The position numbers and the translations under genes were made by a program. A stretch of 24,041 nucleotides of DNA from JAOUFP01 sp947085825 (GTDB lineage Bacteria; Nitrospirota; Thermodesulfovibrionia; Thermodesulfovibrionales; UBA6898). The notes under the pieces are model-generated. The model was not told the origin of the DNA, ran no database searches, and saw only the letters and a program-made list of their open reading frames with translations. This document shows, one piece after another, positions 18,557 through 24,041 of this stretch. Positions within the stretch are counted from its first letter, which is position 1, and each line of letters begins with the position of its first letter. Location: the NCBI GenBank assembly GCA_947085825.1, contig CAMTXX010000005.1, forward strand, positions 1 to 24,041, written 5' to 3'.

Positions 18557-21184
18557 TTACTCCAAAAATAAATTGGAAACATCGTTAATGGCCGAAAGCG
18601 TGCCCCTGTATCCTATTGTGATTTTTGAACAATAGCCCAATACCTTATACACCGGAAACCCCATCTGATAAAGCGGCGCGCTGATTCTCCTTGCAGTATC
18701 TTCAGCATGAGAATTTGCAATAAGGAGATCAAACCTTCCTTCTATGGAGAAAAGGTCTCCTGAGTTCACATCAACCATCACAATCTCTGCGCCCATCTCA
18801 TTGAGCCATTGCGATATCTGCATTGACAAATCCTTCTCCAGCGCAAGGCATACCCTTTTACTGCCAAAGTAAAAATGGGCGTCACGCATAGCGTCAATCA
18901 GAACTCTTCGCTGTCTCTCATGCCTGGACGGCATCTCCTTTCCGCTCAATAGAGAGAGTGTATCCATAAAAAGGTCTGTATCTCTTAAACCCGCAACGCT
19001 CTCAAACACCCTGTATTTGATGCCGAACCTGTTCTTCAGCTTTTTTGCAGCAGTCTCCATGCTTGCGCCTATGGCAATAGTGAACTCTGATTTGGACATC
19101 TCTTTGATTTCATCAATCTTTGTCCCTCCCATTGCAAGAGCTGAAAATCCCTGCCTGCTTCCATCCAACGCAGACAGGTCTGGAAGCAGTATAGGTTTTA
19201 AACCAAAAGACTCTGTAATTTCCCTCAGTTCCGTAAAATCAGCAGGGGTAAGATGCGAGCCTACAAGCACATTGATCCGTGTTTCTGTGAACTGTGAACC
19301 GTGAAATGTGAACTTGTTATCCGCCAAGTCTTCGATTATTGTCTCTATTGCCTTTGCATATCCCGTCTCAAGCCCTCCCTCATAGTCAGGCGTCGGGATG
19401 TGAAGGACCCTGCACTGCGAATTGTGAACATTCAACGATTTTACGACCGCTGAAACATCATCTCCCTTCACCTCTGTGAGCCCTGATGTGAGAACTCCGA
19501 TCACCTCGGGGCTATTCTTATCTATAAACCCCTGGACTGTTTTTACAAGGGCCTCGTCGCTGCCCATGACAACGTCCTCGGCAAAAAGCTTTGTGCCTGC
19601 AAGGGCTATCGGCTCCCTGAAATGTTTTGTCAGGAGCACCTTCCCGAGGAAAGTACACCCCTGTGCACCGTGGATGACCGGCAGGGCGTTGTGGACACCC
19701 TGCAACGCAATTGCAGCGCCGATTGACTGAGAGTGTTTCAAAGGATTGATAAGAACGGAGTTAGGGCTTGGGGTTTTGGGATTGGTATTTTTCTTCTTGC
19801 TAACCCCTAATCCCAAATCCCTAATCCCTGCATAAAAATGCATGCTGTTGCTTATCTGCTCCGCCAGATTTACAAGCCCCTCATATCCTGCATACGCAAC
19901 ATGGCGTTCCTGGTTGACGTCAATAAACGGAAAACCTTCCTTTATGGCGAGATACTGGTTTCTTCCCCCTGCTATCAGAATGTCCGCATGTCTTTCCCTG
20001 AACAGCTTCGCCAGGTTCTTCGGTGTCACGTCTTCCACAAGGGGGGCCTCAGGGCCAAGGATCCCTTTCATTTTCTCTTCGTCTTCAACAGTGCTCTTCT
20101 TTGTCCCGACAGCGACGATCTCAATCCCGAGATCCTGGAGCGCCGATATGAATGACCAGCTCTTGACTCCGCCGGTATAGAGCACAGCCTTTTTGCCTCT
20201 CAAATGTTTATAATTTTCCAACTTCTCGTTGACCGTTTTTTCTTCCTGTTTAATAACATTCTCTATTTTTTCTTTAAACCCTGAACTTTGAACCTCGAAC
20301 TTTGAACCTATTATCCTGAGCGCCTTTGACATCTCGGTCTTTCCGAAGAACGAGACCTCGACATAGGGGACCCCATATTTCTCCTCCATACCTTTAGCTA
20401 CGTTGATGAGCGCCCTGTTGCAGACCACAACATTCATCCTGGCCTGGTGCGCCCAGGTTATTTCTTCGAAGGTCGCATCACCGGTTATCCTGGAGAGTAC
20501 CCTGATCCCTGCTTTTTCAAGCACAGTTTCAACGAGCCAGAGGTCGCCGGCAATGTTGTACTCGCCGATGAGGTTGATAGATAGTTCACCCTCCCCTTCA
20601 TCCCCTCCCGTCAATCCCGAAAGCTTTCGGGACTCTCCCCTGGCGGGAGAGGGCAAGGGTGAGGGGGAATTCCCTGTCCCTATCACATAATCCAGCAAGA
20701 CCTCTCCTGCTATCCTGTTTCCAAGATTCTTAGGTCCGATAAAGCCCGGTGCATTGACCGGAATGACCCGTATGCCAAGTTCCTTCTCTGCCTTTCTGCA
20801 GGCAGTTTCGATGTCTTCGCCGATAAGGCCTGACACGCAGGTCGCGTAGACGAAAATCGCTTTGGGTCTGACCTTATCAACGGTCTTGCGGATCGCTGAT
20901 AAAAGTCTTGCCTCTGCACCGTAGACGATGTCCAGTTCGTTCATGTCTGTAGTGAATCCCATTCTGAAGAGGTCGCCTTTTGAGGAGCGGGTCCCTCTGC
21001 CTTCCCAGGAATTCCCGCAGCAGGCGATCGGGCCGTGGACAAGATGCGCAGTATCGGCGATCGGCTGCAGAACAATCATCGCGCCATCAAAGGCACAGGA
21101 CTCCCCGCCGCGCGAACGGCAGACTTTGTCTTTATTTTCTGAAGAGCAACCGCTTTCTGTTAATCTGTCTACATTTGTTATCAT
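18557..21184 (-). CDS. nifEN: Fused nitrogenase cofactor scaffold NifEN
   Basis: An 875-residue single frame. Residues 1 to about 451 are NifE (Cys30 in ESCAFDGA, Cys55/56 in GPIACCGNSW, Cys116 in ATCVSGLIGED, LIGEYNIAGDLW, FIDVNQERHVAYAGYEG). Residues about 476-875 are NifN (INPLKHSQSIGAAIALQG, HGAQGCTFLGKVLLTKHFREP, LTSGLTEVKGDD, GYRGTLSAINDVSNL). NifEN is the scaffold on which NifB-co matures into FeMo-co. The frame is continuous, so the two subunits are one chain. Residues 452-475 (the linker) and about 169-201 are encoded by repeat sequence, and smaller repeat-like stretches are at about 293-302, 585-593 and 624-633. AGGGATG precedes the ATG. It ends 4 nt before a 32-aa ORF. Confidence 0.93.
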   Translation of the reverse strand: MITNVDRLTESGCSSENKDKVCRSRGGESCAFDGAMIVLQPIADTAHLVHGPIACCGNSWEGRGTRSSKGDLFRMGFTTDMNELDIVYGAEARLLSAIRKTVDKVRPKAIFVYATCVSGLIGEDIETACRKAEKELGIRVIPVNAPGFIGPKNLGNRIAGEVLLDYVIGTGNSPSPLPSPARGESRKLSGLTGGDEGEGELSINLIGEYNIAGDLWLVETVLEKAGIRVLSRITGDATFEEITWAHQARMNVVVCNRALINVAKGMEEKYGVPYVEVSFFGKTEMSKALRIIGSKFEVQSSGFKEKIENVIKQEEKTVNEKLENYKHLRGKKAVLYTGGVKSWSFISALQDLGIEIVAVGTKKSTVEDEEKMKGILGPEAPLVEDVTPKNLAKLFRERHADILIAGGRNQYLAIKEGFPFIDVNQERHVAYAGYEGLVNLAEQISNSMHFYAGIRDLGLGVSKKKNTNPKTPSPNSVLINPLKHSQSIGAAIALQGVHNALPVIHGAQGCTFLGKVLLTKHFREPIALAGTKLFAEDVVMGSDEALVKTVQGFIDKNSPEVIGVLTSGLTEVKGDDVSAVVKSLNVHNSQCRVLHIPTPDYEGGLETGYAKAIETIIEDLADNKFTFHGSQFTETRINVLVGSHLTPADFTELREITESFGLKPILLPDLSALDGSRQGFSALAMGGTKIDEIKEMSKSEFTIAIGASMETAAKKLKNRFGIKYRVFESVAGLRDTDLFMDTLSLLSGKEMPSRHERQRRVLIDAMRDAHFYFGSKRVCLALEKDLSMQISQWLNEMGAEIVMVDVNSGDLFSIEGRFDLLIANSHAEDTARRISAPLYQMGFPVYKVLGYCSKITIGYRGTLSAINDVSNLFLE
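19286..19314. repeat. In-frame GTTCACAG-type repeat in the NifN part
   Basis: Minus-strand tandem units of roughly GTTCACA/TTTCACG/GTTCACA encode KFTFHGSQFT (residues about 624-633). This unit type is common in bacterial intergenic repeats and looks out of place in a conserved protein. Confidence 0.5.
19408..19432. repeat. Possible in-frame repeat remnant in the NifN part
   Basis: The minus-strand stretch GTTCACAATTCGCAGTGCAG resembles the GTTCACAG unit nearby and encodes NVHNSQCRV (about 585-593). It is weaker than the neighbouring copy. Confidence 0.3.
19761..19830. repeat. G-rich/C-rich hairpin forming the NifE-NifN linker
   Basis: GTTAGGG/CTTGGGG/TTTTGGG units and TAACCCC/TAATCCC/AAATCCC/TAATCCC units flank a short A/T centre. 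It is the same type as the intergenic hairpins at 9118 and 11,044. It is translated in frame as residues 452-475, precisely between the NifE and NifN homology regions. Confidence 0.75.
20279..20309. repeat. In-frame AACTTTGAACC-type repeat in the NifE part
   Basis: Two tandem units, GAACTTTGAACCTC and GAACTTTGAACCTA (plus strand), encode SKFEVQSSGF (about 293-302) in NifE. They are almost identical at the DNA level, as in recent tandem repeats. Confidence 0.6.
20585..20680. repeat. Composite palindromic insertion in the NifE part
   Basis: Minus-strand TCACCCTTGCCCTCTCCC at one end and GGGAGGGGATGAAGGGGAGG at the other form imperfect arms. The 18-bp palindrome TCCCGAAAGCTTTCGGGA (20,615-20,632), the core of the dispersed repeat at 10,622, is nested between them. 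It encodes SPSPLPSPARGE and on to about residue 201 in the loop before INLIGEYN, where NifE proteins normally have a short linker. Confidence 0.7.
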
Positions 21185-21198
21185 CTTTCATCCCTTGT

Positions 21199-21332
21199 CA
21201 TAACCCCTCCAAACCTCCCCTTAACTTACCAACAGTAGGTGACTTAAGCAAGGGGAGGAATCAACCCATTCTTAATGTAATGTCCCACCTTCAGTTCCCC
21301 TCTTAAGATAAGAGGGGGAAGGGGGAGTTATG
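21199..21332. repeat. Compound hairpin between nifK and nifEN
   Basis: Outer arms CATAACCCCTCCAAACCTCC and GGGGAAGGGGGAGTTATG, plus inner arms CCTCCCCTT and AAGGGGAGG, fill most of the 152-bp gap. It has the same type of unit (CCCCT/AGGGG) as the nifX-nifI1 hairpin but is longer and nested. Confidence 0.7.
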
Positions 21333-21336
21333 ATTC

Positions 21337-22851
21337 TCACCGTATTACATCAAAACTCGTCGTATCGAGCGTCTTTCTGTCCATCTCGTCAAGCACGGTA
21401 TTGACGATCAGGGTCACGAGATTAAGCGCACCTTGATAGCCGATGATCGGATACCGGTGGAGGTGATGCCGGTCAAAGAGCGGGAATCCGATCCTGATAA
21501 GCGGTGTGCCTGTATCTCTCCACAAAAATTTTGCATACGAATTTCCAATTAATAAATCAACAGGCTCGGTGAACAAAAGCGAGCGCATATGCCACATATC
21601 CTTACCCACGTAGACCTTGCCCTGTGTGCCAAAGGGGTTCGACGCAAGCAGTTCGTTCGCTTCTGCCTCAAAGTTTTTGTCACCGTTTGTGCAGACGATA
21701 TGCACTGGTTCTCCTCCCATCTCCATGATGAGGCTGATCATGCCTAACAGTTGATCAGGATCACCCACGAGCGCGAAACACTTTCCGTGGACATAAGGAT
21801 GCGAGTCCACCATGGCATCCACTACCCTGCCGCGCTCTGCCTCAACAGCAGCCGGGATGGGTTTGCCTGTAAGCTTGCTCAACTCTGCAAAGAATGTGTC
21901 GGTGTTCTTAATGCCGATCGGCGCAAGGTTCAGCGCCTTCTGTCCCCATTCCTTCTGGATATAATCCATGGTCTTTACAGTAGAATACTTCTGGAGCGCT
22001 ATCGTTCCTATGGCGTTTACTGCATCCATTGCATCAGGAATCGGAGTGCCGCCGGGGTAGAGCTTGTATTCACCGGTGTTAGGTGAATCAAAGGTATCAC
22101 TCACATCCGCAAGCAGCGTAAAGTCTATTCCCATCAGGGTCATGAGCCGTTTGATCTCATGGTAATTGCCGGTATAGGTGTCAAAGCCCATGATGAGGTT
22201 GACCTTACCGTTCGGCTCTCCCTTCCTGCCTTCTGAGAGCGCCTTGAGAATGCCCTTAAACATGTTGTCATACCCCACAATATGGGAGCCCACAAAGCTC
22301 GGTGTATGCGCAAACGGCACCGGCAGGTCCTCGGGTATGACGCCCTTCTCACGCGCTGTCTTGATGTAGGCATTGAGATCATCGCCTATCACCTCTGTCA
22401 TGCAGGTCGTCGAGACCGCGATCATCTTCGGCTTGTAAAGGGTATAGGTGTTCTCCAGGCCTTCGAGCATATTGTTCAGCCCGCCGAACACTGCCGCATC
22501 CTCGGTCATGGAGGTGGAGATCGCGGCAAACGGTTCCTTGAAGTGCCTGCTCAGATGGCTCCTGAAATACGCCACGCAGCCCTGGGCGCCCTGCACAAAG
22601 GGCATCGAGCCTTCAAAGCCCGAGGCGCAGAATACAGCGCCGAGGGGCTGACAGGCCTTTGCAGGATTGATCTTGATATTCTGTCTGGCAAAGTTGAGTT
22701 CCTTGTATTCCTCTGTTTTTGTCCATTCAGCAACCTCTTTCACCTTTTCTGCAGGCCAGGGTTTTTCGAATTCTTTCTTGCGCTCAAACTGCTCCTGGTA
22801 CTCCGGCTCCTGAAACAGGTCACAGTGGTCCTTTATTTTTATCGTACTCAT
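21337..22851 (-). CDS. nifK: Nitrogenase molybdenum-iron protein beta chain NifK
   Basis: A 504-residue beta subunit of dinitrogenase. The P-cluster cysteines are Cys67 (AKACQPLGA), Cys92 (VQGAQGC) and Cys150 (STTCMTEVIGDD). Further conserved blocks are RSHLSRHFKEP, TPSFVGSHIVGYDNM, LYPGGTPIPDAMDA, GDPDQLLGMISLIMEMGGEP and IRIGFPLFDRHHLHRYPIIGYQGA. The N-terminus (FQEPEYQEQFERKKEFEKPW) is the extended form seen in many Mo nitrogenases. AAGGAGG lies 6 nt before the ATG. It lies 109 bp after nifD, with a GTGTCAG-type hairpin between them. Confidence 0.97.
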   Translation of the reverse strand: MSTIKIKDHCDLFQEPEYQEQFERKKEFEKPWPAEKVKEVAEWTKTEEYKELNFARQNIKINPAKACQPLGAVFCASGFEGSMPFVQGAQGCVAYFRSHLSRHFKEPFAAISTSMTEDAAVFGGLNNMLEGLENTYTLYKPKMIAVSTTCMTEVIGDDLNAYIKTAREKGVIPEDLPVPFAHTPSFVGSHIVGYDNMFKGILKALSEGRKGEPNGKVNLIMGFDTYTGNYHEIKRLMTLMGIDFTLLADVSDTFDSPNTGEYKLYPGGTPIPDAMDAVNAIGTIALQKYSTVKTMDYIQKEWGQKALNLAPIGIKNTDTFFAELSKLTGKPIPAAVEAERGRVVDAMVDSHPYVHGKCFALVGDPDQLLGMISLIMEMGGEPVHIVCTNGDKNFEAEANELLASNPFGTQGKVYVGKDMWHMRSLLFTEPVDLLIGNSYAKFLWRDTGTPLIRIGFPLFDRHHLHRYPIIGYQGALNLVTLIVNTVLDEMDRKTLDTTSFDVIR

Positions 22852-22868
22852 TTTTTCCTCCTTCGTAA

Positions 22869-22966
22869 GTGTCAGTTATCCGTGTCAGTGTCAGCATCAG
22901 AGTGTCAGCCTGGAGTGTCCATGTCGGACTTGCCTGTACTGACACTGAACTCTGACACTGTCACTG
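22869..22966. repeat. GTGTCAG-type hairpin between nifD and nifK
   Basis: Left-arm units GTGTCAGT/GTCAGCATCAGA/GTGTCAG and right-arm units TACTGACACTGAACTCTGACA/CTGTCACTG are mostly complementary. The right end overlaps the nifD stop codon, so the last nifD codons and the stop are part of the repeat. Confidence 0.75.
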
Positions 22967-24041
22967 CTTTTTCCTCCGTATCAATGCCCATGTGGGGCTG
23001 TTTACCGTCATGTCCATATCACGCGCAAATACCGCGAAACCGTCAAAGCCGTGGTATGGGCCGGAGTAGTCCCACGAGTGCATCTGCCGGAACGGCACAC
23101 CGAGTTTGTGGTAAGAATACTTTTCCTTTATTCCCGAGCCGACCATGTCCGGCTTCAGTCTGCGGGTGAATTCCTCAAGCTCATATAAGGTAGCGTCATC
23201 CATAATCACAGCGCCTTCCTTCAGTTCAGGATAGGTGCGTTTATAGTCGTCGCTGTGGCCGAACTCATATCCGGATGCCACAACCTCCATGCCCAAGTCT
23301 TCATAAGCGCCGATCGTGTGGCGCGGACGGAGACCGCCGACGTAGAGCATTACTTTTTTGCCTTCGAGTTTTGGACGGTATTGTTCCACGACCGCATCCA
23401 TAATCGGCTTGTACTTTGCTATCACGTCCTCTGCGTTCTTCCGGATATTCTCGTCGAACTTGGCGGCGATCTTCCTGATGCTGTCATATATCTTCGTGGG
23501 GCCAAAGAAGTTGAACTCAACCCATGGGATGCCGTACTCCTCCTCCATATGCCGGCATATGTAGTTCATCGACCGGTAACAGTGGATCAGGTTCAGCTTT
23601 GCCCTGGTAGCGATCGCGATCTCATTGATCGTTGCATCGCCAGTGTACTGAGAGATCACGCGGAGGCCCATATCTTCAAGTATCTTCCGCGAGGCCCATG
23701 CGTCGCCGCCGATGTTATAGTCGCCGATAAGGGCAACGTCATAGGGGGTAGAAGTTTCAAGCTCTCCCTTGCCAAGGACATAATCCTTGATGGTATCATT
23801 TGCGATATGATGGCCGAGGGACTGGCTCACGCCCCTGAACCCCTCGCATCTCACAGGCACAATCGGGATGCCGAATTCCTTGGCTACCTTTTTTGATACT
23901 GCTTCTATGTCATCCCCGATAAGCCCGACAGGGCATTCAGAAAGAATGCCTATTCCCTTTGCGAGCGGGAAGAGTTCTTTCAGTTCATGCAGGGCAGCGT
24001 CAAGCCCCTTATCGCCGCCATACACAATGTCCTTCTCCTGA
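22961..24041 (-). CDS. nifD: Nitrogenase molybdenum-iron protein alpha chain NifD, C-terminal part
   Basis: The frame is open to the window edge (reads QEKDIVYGGDKGLDAAL at the edge), so the GTG at 24025 is not the start and the 5' part is outside. About 360 residues are present. They include LSECPVGLIGDDIEAVSKK with the P-cluster Cys, the SLGHHIAND histidine near the cofactor, LIGDYNIGGDAWASRKILE, RSMNYICRHMEEEYGIPWVEFNFFGP, and the homocitrate/FeMo-co His in QMHSWDYSGPYHGFDGFAVFARDMDM. The motif set is that of the Mo enzyme, not Vnf or Anf. nifH is expected further upstream. Confidence 0.97.
   Translation of the reverse strand, partial: QEKDIVYGGDKGLDAALHELKELFPLAKGIGILSECPVGLIGDDIEAVSKKVAKEFGIPIVPVRCEGFRGVSQSLGHHIANDTIKDYVLGKGELETSTPYDVALIGDYNIGGDAWASRKILEDMGLRVISQYTGDATINEIAIATRAKLNLIHCYRSMNYICRHMEEEYGIPWVEFNFFGPTKIYDSIRKIAAKFDENIRKNAEDVIAKYKPIMDAVVEQYRPKLEGKKVMLYVGGLRPRHTIGAYEDLGMEVVASGYEFGHSDDYKRTYPELKEGAVIMDDATLYELEEFTRRLKPDMVGSGIKEKYSYHKLGVPFRQMHSWDYSGPYHGFDGFAVFARDMDMTVNSPTWALIRRKKQ

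Noticed and set aside
22282..23169. 295-codon plus-strand ORF across nifK and nifD
   Set aside because: It runs antisense through two conserved nitrogenase genes and the repeat between them; the composition is that of a reverse-frame shadow.
24023..24025. GTG at 24025 as the nifD start
   Set aside because: The frame is open to the edge and the residues before it (QEKDI) match NifD, so this is an internal Val codon.
1..24041. nifH, rRNA, tRNA or a full integrase gene
   Set aside because: No P-loop Fe-protein sequence, no cloverleaf or rRNA-like stretch and no catalytic tyrosine-recombinase domain was recognised in the window.

Overview
The window is the right-hand part of a nitrogen-fixation and nitrogen-assimilation island, almost entirely on the minus strand, from what looks like an anaerobic bacterium. 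Pointers are a Mo-nitrogenase of the anaerobe/methanogen-associated kind with nifI1 and nifI2, an NrpR-type regulator, FMN-binding archaeal-type glutamate synthase subunits, sigma54-type promoters and an outer-membrane porin (so Gram-negative). I infer a Nitrospirota or Desulfobacterota-like genome; no rRNA or marker gene is present to prove it.

Right half (13,671-24,041), transcribed right to left: nifD (5' end outside the window), nifK, a fused nifEN, a probable 32-aa ORF, nifX, nifI1, nifI2 and a 2[4Fe-4S] nif ferredoxin. This run is followed by a plus-strand toxin-antitoxin module and a 105-bp inverted-repeat element, then nifB-hesA under its own sigma54-like promoter. nifH is not in the window.

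Middle (8,759-13,880): a stand-alone NifA-type Fis helix-turn-helix protein, a porin, amtB and a PII gene run together behind a second sigma54-like promoter. Both sigma54-like promoters have a similar ACA-TTTT-TGT dyad about 80-105 bp upstream of the predicted start. A plus-strand group (arsR-type regulator, membrane polyferredoxin, 53-aa zinc-ribbon protein) sits between two nearly identical PII genes.

Left-middle (2,458-8,601): a degenerate KaiC-like/XRE/cupin fusion regulator, two paralogous glutamate-synthase-like FMN proteins, nrpR and another PII gene. With NifI1 and NifI2 the window encodes five PII-family proteins. Together these genes cover ammonium import (AmtB), glutamate formation (GltB-like pair), nitrogen sensing (PII proteins, NrpR), nitrogenase switching (NifI1/2), cofactor assembly (NifB, NifEN, NifX, HesA, ferredoxin) and N2 reduction (NifDK).

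Left end (1-2,400): this looks like a decayed integron. A brnT-brnA toxin-antitoxin pair lies between a GTTATGC core site and an attC-like site whose outer box contains the brnA stop codon. A divergent 49-aa ORF resembles the start of a tyrosine recombinase. A HEPN-like gene pair lies further along.

The most unusual structural theme is the set of long imperfect hairpins made of degenerate short repeats. Each has a different unit, and they occupy most nif and glnB junctions. Similar repeat sequence is read in frame inside nifEN, including the linker that joins NifE to NifN.
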